DNA from: an uncultured Rubrivivax sp.
Lineage (GTDB): Bacteria; Pseudomonadota; Gammaproteobacteria; Burkholderiales; Burkholderiaceae_C
Length of the DNA stretch: 7,550 nt
Reading direction: 5' to 3'
Assembly: GCA_937975735.1 (NCBI GenBank)
Contig: CALJUI010000293.1
Span: 1-7,550, forward strand
A program made the position numbers and the translations under genes. Below the pieces are notes generated by a model. It was not told the origin of the DNA. It worked only from the letters and a program-made list of their open reading frames with translations, and did no database searches. Of this stretch, positions 1-5,955 are shown one piece after another; the first letter of the stretch is position 1; the number at the start of each line of letters is the position of its first letter.

Positions 1-297
1 TCCCACCAGCGCCGCCAGGCTGGTCCAGACGCCCGCACGGGCCGGCAGCACGGCGCGCGCCAGCGCGTCCACCGCCCCCGAGGTCTGCAGGCCACGGCTG
101 AGCACGAGCACGCAGGCCACGGTGATCACCGCCGGGTGGCCGAAGCCCACGAAGGCCTCGTCCGCGGGCACCAGGCCGGCGATCACGCAGGCCAGGAGCG
201 AGCCGGCAGCCACCATGTCGTGGCGCCAGCGGCCCCACAGGAACATCGCCACCGTGGCGGTCAGGATCGCAAGGATCAGCAGCTGGTCGTTCGTCAT
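1..297 (-). CDS. SLC13-family permease, N-terminal 99 residues (partial)
   Basis: The frame is open from an ATG at 297 to the window edge and gives 99 residues; the rest of the gene lies outside. The visible part is strongly hydrophobic, with likely membrane segments near residues 4-20, 30-44 and 54-66. Between the first two is a short basic loop (WGRWRHD, 21-27). The GFGHPAVITVACVLVLSRGL stretch (51-70) resembles the start of SLC13/divalent anion:sodium symporter permeases, often annotated as such with cytosolic TrkA-C domains further on. That family moves sulfate, dicarboxylates or similar anions across the inner membrane; the substrate cannot be told from this fragment. No convincing Shine-Dalgarno precedes the ATG, and a small hairpin (307-322) sits where one would be. 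The gene diverges from the Na/Pi cotransporter gene, with 119 bp between start codons. Identification is from remembered family resemblance and the topology. Confidence 0.8.
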   Translation of the reverse strand, partial: MTNDQLLILAILTATVAMFLWGRWRHDMVAAGSLLACVIAGLVPADEAFVGFGHPAVITVACVLVLSRGLQTSGAVDALARAVLPARAGVWTSLAALVG

Positions 298-306
298 CGC
301 GGTGCG

Positions 307-322
307 TCGGGCAACCGCCCGA
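307..322 (-). promoter_or_regulatory. Small hairpin in the leader of the SLC13 permease gene
   Basis: TCGGGC-AACC-GCCCGA is a perfect 6-bp stem with a 4-nt loop. It ends 10 nt upstream of the minus-strand ATG at 297, so it would cover the position of a ribosome binding site. No T-tract follows on either strand, so it is not a classical terminator. A role in damping translation is a guess, and a stem this short can arise by chance in GC-rich DNA. Confidence 0.2.
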
Positions 323-330
323 TTCTCGTT

Positions 331-361
331 GCATCGCGGCCACGGCACACTTCGGCGATGC
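331..361. promoter_or_regulatory. Spaced dyad in the SLC13/Na-Pi divergent region
   Basis: GCATCGC (331-337) and its exact reverse complement GCGATGC (355-361) are separated by 17 bp, near the middle of the 119-bp divergent intergenic region (298-416). The location suits an operator for a dimeric regulator acting on both genes. A 7+7 bp match with free spacing is not rare in a region of this size, so the call is weak. I found no convincing -35/-10 pair for either gene in this region. Confidence 0.15.
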
Positions 362-416
362 GATCAAGCCGTTCTTCGAGCCCTCGTGTCCCGCGCCCCA
401 TGCTGGACGAGACTCG

Positions 417-2042
417 ATGAGCGCGCTGTCGATCGCCGCCACGGCCTTCGGCGGGCTGGGCCTCTTCCTGCTCGGCATGGCCCTGATGACCGACGGCCTG
501 AAGCTGGCCGCCGGCGCGGCGCTGACGCGCATCCTGGCTGCGGCCACGCGCACGCGCTGGCACGCGCTCGGCGCCGGCACGCTGGTGACGGCGCTGGTGC
601 AGTCGTCCAGCGCGGTCACGGTGGCGGCCATCGGCTTCGTCAACGCCGGTGTGCTGGGCCTGGGGCCAGCGCTGTGGGTGCTGTTCGGCGCCAACGTCGG
701 CACCACGATGACCGGCTGGATCGTCGCGCTGGTCGGCCTGAAGTTCGACATCCAGGTGCTGGCGCTGCCGCTGATCGGGCTGGGTGCGCTGCTGCGCCTG
801 TCCGGCGAGCGGCTGCGGCGCGGCGCGCTGGGCACGGCGCTGGCCGGCTTCGGCCTGCTGTTCCTGGGCATCGGCCTGCTGCAGTCGGCCTTCGCCGGGC
901 TGACCGCGCAGGTGTCGCTGCCGCAGGGCGAGGGCGCACTCGCGGTGCTGGCGCAACTGGGGGTCGGCCTGGTGATGACGGTGCTGATGCAGTCCTCGAG
1001 CGCATCGATCGCGATCGCGCTGACCGCGGCGCAGGGCGGTCTGATCGGCCTGCACGGCGCGGCGGCGGTGGTCATCGGCGCGAACATCGGCACCACCGTG
1101 ACGGCGGTGCTGGCGACGCTGGGTGCGACCTCGAACGCCCGCCGCGCCGCGGCGGCGCACGTGGTCTTCAACGCGCTGACCGGCATCGTCGCGCTGATCC
1201 TGCTGCCCTGGCTGGTGGTCGAGTTGGCGCAGGTCGGCCGCGCGATCGGCCTGGCCGAGGGCCCGGCGCCGCTGCTGGCGCTGTTCCATTCGACCTTCAA
1301 CCTGCTCGGCGTGCTGCTGATGTGGCCGCTCGCCGGTCGGCTGGCCGACTGGCTGGGCACGCGCTTCCGCAGCCGCGAGGACGTGGAGGCGCAGCCGCGC
1401 CATCTCGACCAGAACGTGCTGGCGGTGCCCGCGCTGGCGGTTTCGGCGATGGAGGCCGAGGTGGCGCGCTACGGCCAGATGGCGCTGGCGCTGGCGCGCG
1501 ACGCGCTCGCCGGCGGCGACCGGGCCGCGCCCGCTGCGCTGGCGCATCGCCAAGGCGTGGCGGTGCGGCTGGACGAGGCGATCACCGCGTTCGCCGAAAG
1601 GCTGCACCGCGACGCGATGTCGCCGGCCACCGCCGCACAGCTGGCGCGGGTGCTGCGTGTCGAGCGCTACCACGAGACCGTGATCGAGCGCGCGATCGAG
1701 GCCGCGGCGCTGGCCGACGCCGACGGCGCCGAGGCGGTGGCGCCCGATCCGCTGGCCGGATTCCGGCGCAGCGCCGACACTCTGCTGCAGGCCTGCGCGG
1801 CGCCCGACGCCAGCGAGGCCGGACTGGCCGACGCGCTGGTCGCGATGGAGGCCGCCTACGAGACCCTGAAGGCGGCGCTGCTGGCGGCCGGCGCGGCCGG
1901 GCGCTGGCGGCTGCCGGCGATGGAGGCGGCGCTGCGCCGGATCAGCGCGCTGCGCCGGGCGGCGCAGCAGGCGGCCAAGGCGGCGCGGCTGTCGCTGTCG
2001 GCCACCGAACCGCTCAGCGCGGCCGGCGCTGGAACAGGCTGA
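417..2042 (+). CDS. Na/Pi cotransporter family protein with PhoU-like C-terminal domain
   Basis: This 541-residue inner-membrane protein shows the duplicated core of the Na/Pi cotransporter family (PF02690; E. coli YjbB is the familiar bacterial member). QSSSA occurs at 62-66 and again at 192-196. GANVGTT at 91-97 is matched by GANIGTT at 221-227, so both signature motifs repeat exactly 130 residues apart. Two HxxFN motifs follow, at about 248-252 and 291-295. Hydrophobic segments fill roughly residues 5-320. From about 330 to 530 the protein is charged, alanine-rich and helical, as expected for the cytosolic PhoU-like tail of this family. Expected role: sodium-coupled phosphate movement, with export reported for YjbB; the direction here is unknown. 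The ATG at 417 has only a weak GGACGAG Shine-Dalgarno (405-411). A 7-codon frame starting at 400 ends in the overlapping TGA (418-420) and is probably incidental. The 3' end overlaps the converging antiporter gene by 29 bp. Length is normal for the family. Confidence 0.93.
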   Translation: MSALSIAATAFGGLGLFLLGMALMTDGLKLAAGAALTRILAAATRTRWHALGAGTLVTALVQSSSAVTVAAIGFVNAGVLGLGPALWVLFGANVGTTMTGWIVALVGLKFDIQVLALPLIGLGALLRLSGERLRRGALGTALAGFGLLFLGIGLLQSAFAGLTAQVSLPQGEGALAVLAQLGVGLVMTVLMQSSSASIAIALTAAQGGLIGLHGAAAVVIGANIGTTVTAVLATLGATSNARRAAAAHVVFNALTGIVALILLPWLVVELAQVGRAIGLAEGPAPLLALFHSTFNLLGVLLMWPLAGRLADWLGTRFRSREDVEAQPRHLDQNVLAVPALAVSAMEAEVARYGQMALALARDALAGGDRAAPAALAHRQGVAVRLDEAITAFAERLHRDAMSPATAAQLARVLRVERYHETVIERAIEAAALADADGAEAVAPDPLAGFRRSADTLLQACAAPDASEAGLADALVAMEAAYETLKAALLAAGAAGRWRLPAMEAALRRISALRRAAQQAAKAARLSLSATEPLSAAGAGTG

Positions 2043-3078
2043 CGACCAGCGTGACGATCGTCAGCGGCACGACGAAGCCCATCATCGTCGCCGAGAAGGC
2101 CGGCAGGATCGCATGGTCCTGGGCGCGCATCACCAGGTAGGTGGTGTAGGCGACGTAGTAGGCGAGGAAGACGCCGCCTTCCCAGCGCGCGACCTCGCGC
2201 CCGGTCAGGAACACCGGCAGGCAGGCCACCAGCGCGGCCAGCATCACCCACAGGTCGAAGTGCATCACTGCGGGCGGCACCGCCAGGCCGACGTCGCCCG
2301 GCAGTGCGAGCGCCGCCAGCCCGCCGAGGCCGATCACGCCGAGGATGTTGAACACGCAACTGCCGACCACGTTGCCGACCGCTATGTCGCGCTCGCCCTT
2401 CCACGCCGCCATCACCGAGGCCGCCACCTCGGGCAGCGAGGTGCCGGCGGCGACGATGGTCAGACCGATCACGACCTCGCTGACGCCGAGGGCCCGCGCG
2501 AAGCTCACCGCGGCGGCCACCAGCGCCTGGGCGCCACCCACCAGCAACGCCAGCCCGGCAATCACGAAGACGATGTGGAGCCAGCGCGGCGAGCGGTCGG
2601 CGGCGGGCAGCTCGGCCTCGTCCGGCGGCTCGGCGCGCGCCTGGCGGATCAGGAACACCGTGTAGGCCACAAGCAGGCCGGTCAGCAGCGCGGCGTCGAA
2701 GCCGCCGATCACGCCGTCCAGGCTTAGCACCAGCAGCAGCACCGCAGAGCCGATCAGGATCGGCGCTTCCTGGCGGATGACCTGCCGATGCACCGCCAGC
2801 GGCGCGATCAGCGCGGCGATGCCGAGGATGAAGAGCACGTTGAACACGTTGCTGCCGACCGCGTTGCCGAGCGCCAGCTCGGTGCGCCCGTCGAGCACCG
2901 CGCCGACCGAGACGCTCATCTCCGGTGCGCTGGTGCCGAAGGCGACCACGGTCAGACCGACGACCAGCGGCGAGATGCCGAACGACAGCGCCAGCCGCGA
3001 CGCGCCGCGCACGAGCAGTTCGGCGCCGGCGATCAGCCCCGCGAGCCCGGCGCCGAACAGCAGCCACTGCGTGATCAC
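2014..3078 (-). CDS. Calcium/sodium antiporter (CaCA family, YrbG-like)
   Basis: The 354-residue product has the two inverted alpha repeats of cation/Ca2+ exchangers. Repeat 1 has GLTVVAFGTSAPE (41-53) followed by GNAVGSNVFN (71-80). Repeat 2 has GLTIVAAGTSLPE (205-217) followed by GNVVGSCVFN (235-244). The acidic residues E53 and E217, and S76, N80, S240 and N244, align with the ion-binding positions of Methanocaldococcus NCX_Mj. N244 stands where NCX_Mj has an aspartate. About ten membrane helices are split by a hydrophilic loop near 147-166. Expected role: exchange of Ca2+ for Na+ across the inner membrane. I chose the GTG at 3078 because family members begin right at the ITQWLLFGAGL helix. 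The reading frame stays open upstream to 3195, but that extension is proline/arginine-rich, lacks membrane character and would run past a good -10 box (3111-3116). GTG overlaps the stop of a 9-codon frame (GTGA). The gene converges on the Na/Pi gene with a 29-bp overlap. Confidence 0.93.
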   Translation of the reverse strand: MITQWLLFGAGLAGLIAGAELLVRGASRLALSFGISPLVVGLTVVAFGTSAPEMSVSVGAVLDGRTELALGNAVGSNVFNVLFILGIAALIAPLAVHRQVIRQEAPILIGSAVLLLVLSLDGVIGGFDAALLTGLLVAYTVFLIRQARAEPPDEAELPAADRSPRWLHIVFVIAGLALLVGGAQALVAAAVSFARALGVSEVVIGLTIVAAGTSLPEVAASVMAAWKGERDIAVGNVVGSCVFNILGVIGLGGLAALALPGDVGLAVPPAVMHFDLWVMLAALVACLPVFLTGREVARWEGGVFLAYYVAYTTYLVMRAQDHAILPAFSATMMGFVVPLTIVTLVVSLFQRRPR

Positions 3079-3104
3079 GGCAGACGTTGCGTCTCGGCGG
3101 ACAT
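3075..3104 (-). CDS. Possible 9-codon leader mini-ORF before the antiporter
   Basis: ATG at 3104 opens a frame reading MSAETQRLP and stops at a TGA (3077-3075) that overlaps the antiporter GTG start as GTGA, in a different frame. The -10 box at 3111-3116 predicts transcription starting at about 3104, which is the A of this ATG, so the mini-ORF could be translated as a leaderless message and hand ribosomes to the GTG. No protein family can be assigned to nine residues. A frame this short can be accidental, so the call rests only on the coincidence of predicted start site, ATG and stop/start overlap. Confidence 0.2.
   Translation of the reverse strand: MSAETQRLP
3082..3094 (-). promoter_or_regulatory. 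Hairpin just before the antiporter start codon
   Basis: On the minus strand AGACG-CAA-CGTCT forms a perfect 5-bp stem with a 3-nt loop. It ends 3 nt before the GTG at 3078. It occupies the place of a Shine-Dalgarno and lies inside the mini-ORF 3104-3075. If the mini-ORF is translated, the ribosome would open the stem. The function is inference. Confidence 0.25.
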
Positions 3105-3110
3105 CGGCGC

Positions 3111-3116
3111 ATTGTA
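3111..3116 (-). promoter_or_regulatory. -10 box (TACAAT) for the antiporter gene
   Basis: TACAAT matches the sigma-70 -10 consensus at 5 of 6 positions and stands out in very GC-rich DNA. It lies 33 bp upstream of the antiporter GTG and predicts a start site near 3104. The expected -35 position (about 3134-3139) reads CCGGCC and does not match the consensus. Recognition may therefore need an activator, or be weak. The same octamer CCTACAAT recurs before the UPF0114 gene (5956-5963). Confidence 0.5.
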
Positions 3117-3134
3117 GGAATTGCCGCGGAGCCG

Positions 3135-3151
3135 GCCGGGGGAACCCCGGC
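3135..3151. promoter_or_regulatory. Strong GC inverted repeat in the antiporter/NfeD divergent region
   Basis: GCCGGGG-GAA-CCCCGGC is a perfect 7-bp all-GC stem with a 3-nt loop. It covers the position where a -35 element for the antiporter promoter should be, and it lies 34 bp upstream of the nfeD start codon. No T-run follows, so it is not a classical terminator. It could be an operator or a structured element of the nfeD leader. I saw no convincing plus-strand promoter in 3079-3184. Confidence 0.3.
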
Positions 3152-3174
3152 GGAGGAGCGCGGTCGAACCGGAA

Positions 3175-3180
3175 TGGAGG
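3175..3180 (+). promoter_or_regulatory. Ribosome binding site of nfeD
   Basis: TGGAGG precedes the ATG at 3185 by 4 nt. This is a little close but is the only good match, and it selects this start over the long upstream open frame, whose translation has no signal peptide or family resemblance. Confidence 0.6.
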
Positions 3181-3184
3181 CGAG

Positions 3185-4537
3185 ATGAACCTCACCAGGC
3201 GCTTCGGGCTGCTGGCCGTGCTGTGGTGGCTAGCGGCCCTGGCCGCCCGGGCCGCCGTGCCGGCCCACGTGCTGACCGTGCAAGACGCGATCGGACCGGC
3301 GAGCGCCGACTACGTGGTGCGCGGTCTCGAACGCGCGCAGCAGGCCGGCGCGCCGCTGGTCGTGATCCGGCTCGACACGCCGGGCGGGCTGGACGGCGCC
3401 ATGCGCCAGATCGACCAGGCCATCCTGGCCTCCCCCGTGCCGGTGGTCACCTGGGTCAGCCCGCAGGGCGCCCGGGCGGCGAGCGCCGGCACGTACATCC
3501 TGTACGCCAGCCACGTCGCGGCGATGGCGCCGGCAACGACGCTCGGCGCGGCGACGCCGGTGTCGATCGGCATGCCCGGCGCGCCGAACCCGTCGCCGGC
3601 GGCGTCCGCCGCGTCGGCGCCGGCCGACACGATGGCGCGCAAGCAGGTCAACGACGCGGCCTCGTACATCCGCGGCCTCGCGCAGCGCCACGGCCGCAAT
3701 GCCGATTGGGCCGAGCGTGCGGTGCGCGACGCGGTCACGCTGACCGCCGACGAGGCGCTGCGCGAAGGCGTGATCGACGTGGTCGCGCCCGACCTTCCCT
3801 CGCTGCTGGCGCAGATCGACGGCCGCCGGGTGCGCCTGGCCGGCGGCGAGATGACGCTGTCCACGCAGGGGATCGCGACGCTCGAGCAGCCGCCCGACGC
3901 CCGGCACCGGCTGCTGTCGGTGATCGCCAATCCGAGCTTCGCGCTGGTGCTGATGATGATCGGGATCTACGGCCTGATCTTCGAGTTCTCGTCGCCCGGC
4001 TTCGGCGTGCCGGGCACCGTCGGCGCGATCTGCCTGCTGCTGGCCATGTTCGCATTGCAGATGCTGCCGGTGAACTACGCGGGGTTGGCGCTGATCCTGC
4101 TCGGCATGGGGCTGCTGGCGGCGGAGTTGCTGTCGCCGAGCTTCGGCGTGCTGGGCATCGGCGGCGTGATCGCCTTCATCGCCGGCGGCCTGCTGCTGTT
4201 CGACCGCGACGTGCCCGGCATGGGCGTGCCGCTGCCGCTGATCTTCGGCCTGGCGGCGACTTCCGCCGCGGCCGTCCTGCTGGGTGGCGGCATGGCCTTG
4301 CGCGCGCGGCGCGCGCCGGTGGTCAGCGGGCGGGAGTCGCTGGTCGGGGCGACCGGCGTGATCGAGTCGGTCGACGGCCCCGCCGGCTGGGCGATGGTGC
4401 AGGGCGAGCGCTGGCGCGTGCGGGCAAGCCCCTCGCTGCGTGCCGGCCAGAGCGTGCGCATCACCGCCGTCGACGGCCTGACCCTCGACGTCGAGCCGCT
4501 GTCCTCCAATGAACCACCACCAGGAGAAGCCCCATGA
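3185..4537 (+). CDS. nfeD: NfeD-like membrane-bound serine protease, long form (ClpP-class)
   Basis: This 450-residue protein is the long NfeD form, often annotated as nodulation protein NfeD. A signal peptide or N-terminal anchor fills residues 1-24 (basic MNLTRR start, hydrophobic core, then ARAA). A ClpP-like protease domain spans about 28-225. Its serine lies in RAASAGTYI (S100) and its partner lysine in ARKQVND (K153), matching the Ser-Lys dyad known from Pyrococcus PH1510. IRLDTPGGL (61-69) is another family motif. A proline/alanine-rich loop (about 131-147) lies between the two catalytic residues. Four to six membrane helices follow (about 252-382). An OB-fold NfeD domain ends the protein (about 385-447, from SLVGATGVI on). 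Known family role: cleavage of the C-terminal part of a partner stomatin/slipin in membrane quality control. The partner is the next gene: the ATG at 4534 overlaps this stop as ATGA, so the two are probably translationally coupled. Nothing appears truncated. Confidence 0.93.
   Translation: MNLTRRFGLLAVLWWLAALAARAAVPAHVLTVQDAIGPASADYVVRGLERAQQAGAPLVVIRLDTPGGLDGAMRQIDQAILASPVPVVTWVSPQGARAASAGTYILYASHVAAMAPATTLGAATPVSIGMPGAPNPSPAASAASAPADTMARKQVNDAASYIRGLAQRHGRNADWAERAVRDAVTLTADEALREGVIDVVAPDLPSLLAQIDGRRVRLAGGEMTLSTQGIATLEQPPDARHRLLSVIANPSFALVLMMIGIYGLIFEFSSPGFGVPGTVGAICLLLAMFALQMLPVNYAGLALILLGMGLLAAELLSPSFGVLGIGGVIAFIAGGLLLFDRDVPGMGVPLPLIFGLAATSAAAVLLGGGMALRARRAPVVSGRESLVGATGVIESVDGPAGWAMVQGERWRVRASPSLRAGQSVRITAVDGLTLDVEPLSSNEPPPGEAP
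4522..4526 (+). promoter_or_regulatory. Ribosome binding site of the slipin gene
   Basis: AGGAG lies inside the last codons of nfeD, 7 nt before the slipin ATG at 4534. This is near-ideal spacing and fixes the start at the ATGA overlap. Confidence 0.8.
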
Positions 4538-5310
4538 TCTTCGATCTCAACCTCGGCATCGGGACCGTGCTGCTGCCGCTGCTCGCGCTGCTGGTCATCG
4601 CCTCGCTGCGCATCCTGCGCGAGTACGAGCGCGGCGTCGTGTTCCAGCTCGGCCGCTTCTGGAAGGTCAAGGGGCCCGGGCTGGTCATCGTGATCCCGGG
4701 GCTGCAGCAGATGGTGCGCGTCGACCTGCGCGTGGTCACGATGGACGTCGAGCCGCAGGACGTGATCTCGCGCGACAACGTGTCGGTCAAGGTCAACGCG
4801 GTGGTGTTCTTCCGCGTCGTCGACCCGCAGAAGGCCATCATCGCGGTCGAGGACTACCTGATGGCGACCTCGCAGCTGGCCCAGACGACGCTGCGCGTCG
4901 TGCTCGGCAAGCACGAGCTCGACGAGATGCTGGCCGAGCGCGAGCGGCTCAACGTCGACGTGCAGACCATCCTGGACGCCCAGACCGACGCCTGGGGGAT
5001 CAAGGTCACCAACGTCGAGATCAAGCACATCGACCTGAACGAGTCGATGGTGCGGGCGATCGCCCGCCAGGCCGAGGCCGAACGCGAGCGCCGCGCCAAG
5101 GTCATCCATGCCGACGGCGAGAAGCAGGCCGCCGCCGCGCTGCTGGAGGCCGCCGCGACGCTGGCCCAGCGGCCGGAGGCGATGCAGCTGCGCTACCTGC
5201 AGACGATGACGCAGGTCGCCGGCGACCGCGCGACGACCGTGCTGCTGCCGCTGCCGCTGGACGTGCTGGCGGCGCTCAAGCCGAAGCCGGCCGAGCCGGC
5301 GCCGCGCTGA
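4534..5310 (+). CDS. Slipin (SPFH/stomatin-family membrane protein)
   Basis: This 258-residue protein is the partner of NfeD. One hydrophobic helix (about 8-24) anchors it, followed by the SPFH/band-7 domain (about 28-190). Stomatin-type stretches include EYERGVVFQLGRF (30-42), GPGL near 47-50, DVISRDNVSVKVNAVVFFRV (76-95) and WGIKVTNVEIKHI (154-166). A charged, alanine-rich coiled coil (about 170-215, with ERERRAKVIHADGEKQ) would drive oligomer formation. Near the C-terminus the hydrophobic TTVLLPLPLDVL (234-245) resembles the segment that the Pyrococcus NfeD protease cleaves in its stomatin. Slipins form large membrane-bound assemblies and organise membrane domains; a specific role here is not known. 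The start is set by the ATGA overlap with nfeD and a strong AGGAG. The gene ends 3 bp from the converging UPF0114 gene. Confidence 0.95.
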   Translation: MIFDLNLGIGTVLLPLLALLVIASLRILREYERGVVFQLGRFWKVKGPGLVIVIPGLQQMVRVDLRVVTMDVEPQDVISRDNVSVKVNAVVFFRVVDPQKAIIAVEDYLMATSQLAQTTLRVVLGKHELDEMLAERERLNVDVQTILDAQTDAWGIKVTNVEIKHIDLNESMVRAIARQAEAERERRAKVIHADGEKQAAAALLEAAATLAQRPEAMQLRYLQTMTQVAGDRATTVLLPLPLDVLAALKPKPAEPAPR

Positions 5311-5313
5311 CGG

Positions 5314-5928
5314 TCAGTGCGCCGCCGCGCGTGGCGGCGTCATGATGCGGTCGGTCCAGGCGATGGCCAGTGCCGACAACAGGAAGGTGATGTGGATCGC
5401 CGTCTGCCACAGCAGCACCTGCTCCGTGTAGTTGGCTGCGTTGATGAAGGTCTTGAGCAGGTGGATCGAGCTGATGCCGATGATCGCCGTCGCCAGCTTG
5501 ACCTTGAGCACCGACGCGTTGACGTGGCTCAGCCACTCCGGCTGGTCGGGGTGGCCTTCCAGCCGCAGTCGCGAGACGAAGGTCTCGTAGCCGCCGACGA
5601 TGACCATGATCAGCAGGTTGGAGATCATCACCACGTCGATCAGCGCCAGCACGACCAGCATGATGATGGTCTCGTTCAGCGCCGTCGGCACCACGTCGCT
5701 GCGGTAGCCGATGCTGGTGACCAGCTTGGCCAGCGCCGCCTGGTCGCCGAACGCGGCTTCGATCAGGTGCACCAGCTCCAGCCAGAAGTGGAAGACGTAG
5801 ACCGCCTGCGCCAGGATCAGGCCCAGGTACAGGGGCAGCTGCAGCCATCGGCTGGCGAAGATCAGGTTGGGCAGGGGCCCCAGCCGGGACGGTGCGGCCA
5901 GCGGGGCCTGTTCGGGTTTTTGCGCCAT
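5314..5928 (-). CDS. UPF0114 / TIGR00645 family membrane protein (YqhA-like)
   Basis: This 204-residue multi-pass inner-membrane protein has no established function. Hydrophobic segments lie near residues 30-50, 87-113, about 143-158 and 170-190. Recognisable family stretches are RWLQLPLYLGLILAQ (27-41), LIDVVMISNLLIMVIVGGY (96-114) with YETFVSR after it, LKVKLATAIIGISSIHLLK (141-159) and the WQTAIHITFLLSALA region (174-188). These match UPF0114, the family of E. coli YqhA. E. coli YqhA is shorter (about 164 residues); the extra length is a polar N-terminal tail and a longer loop. The ATG at 5928 is preferred over an in-frame TTG at 5934, although neither has a good Shine-Dalgarno. A sigma-70-like promoter lies at 5956-5984, giving a leader of about 21 nt. 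The gene diverges from acs and converges on the slipin gene. Identification is from remembered family sequence. Confidence 0.88.
   Translation of the reverse strand: MAQKPEQAPLAAPSRLGPLPNLIFASRWLQLPLYLGLILAQAVYVFHFWLELVHLIEAAFGDQAALAKLVTSIGYRSDVVPTALNETIIMLVVLALIDVVMISNLLIMVIVGGYETFVSRLRLEGHPDQPEWLSHVNASVLKVKLATAIIGISSIHLLKTFINAANYTEQVLLWQTAIHITFLLSALAIAWTDRIMTPPRAAAH
5320..5339. terminator. Possible bidirectional terminator hairpin between convergent genes
   Basis: CGCCGCC-GCGCGT-GGCGGCG is a perfect 7-bp stem with a 6-nt loop. It begins 10 bp after the slipin stop and overlaps the last codons of the UPF0114 gene. No T-tract follows on either strand, so intrinsic termination would be inefficient. 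With only 3 bp between the two stop codons, it is the only candidate structure seen. Confidence 0.25.
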
Positions 5929-5937
5929 GGACAAGGG

Positions 5938-5955
5938 CTTCGAAGTCGACCGAAG
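5938..5955. promoter_or_regulatory. Nested dyads at the UPF0114 transcription start
   Basis: CTTCG (5938-5942) and CGAAG (5951-5955) form an inverted repeat around the 6-bp palindrome GTCGAC (5945-5950), with a second palindrome CTTCGAAG at 5938-5945. CGAAG also occurs as a direct repeat 10 bp apart, one helical turn. The predicted start site (about 5949) lies inside it, a typical place for a repressor site. Binding by any regulator is inference. Confidence 0.25.

Noticed and set aside
241..244. C in GSC of the antiporter's second repeat as an odd substitution
   Set aside because: These are residue numbers of the antiporter, not window bases. As I recall the sequence, NCX_Mj has the same GSC in its first repeat, and the ion-binding Ser and Asn positions are intact, so it is normal variation.
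294..1673. 459-codon minus-strand frame antisense to the Na/Pi gene
   Set aside because: The translation is dominated by Arg, Gln, His and Ala with no membrane segments or motif. This is typical of the antisense frame of a GC-rich membrane protein gene.
122..2140. 672-codon open frame on the plus strand covering the Na/Pi gene
   Set aside because: It is a frame shadow. The translation is low-complexity Arg/Ala/Gly-rich with no domain, while another frame over the same DNA encodes a textbook Na/Pi cotransporter.
1856..3112. 418-codon minus-strand frame over the antiporter in an alternative frame
   Set aside because: It is Arg/Gly/Ala-rich, whereas the overlapping frame carries both CaCA alpha repeats.
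2777..3184. N-terminal extension of NfeD through the in-frame open region upstream
   Set aside because: It is antisense to the antiporter gene, shows Ser/Thr/Ala shadow composition, and would bury a clear signal peptide that begins at 3185 behind a ribosome binding site.
3079..3195. N-terminal extension of the antiporter to an upstream start at 3195
   Set aside because: The 39 extra residues are Pro/Arg-rich, precede a -10 box that would lie inside the coding region, and are absent from family members, which begin at the first membrane helix.
5929..5934. TTG at 5934 as start of the UPF0114 gene
   Set aside because: It adds only two residues, and an ATG follows at 5928. TTG is the rarer start and no better ribosome binding site supports it.
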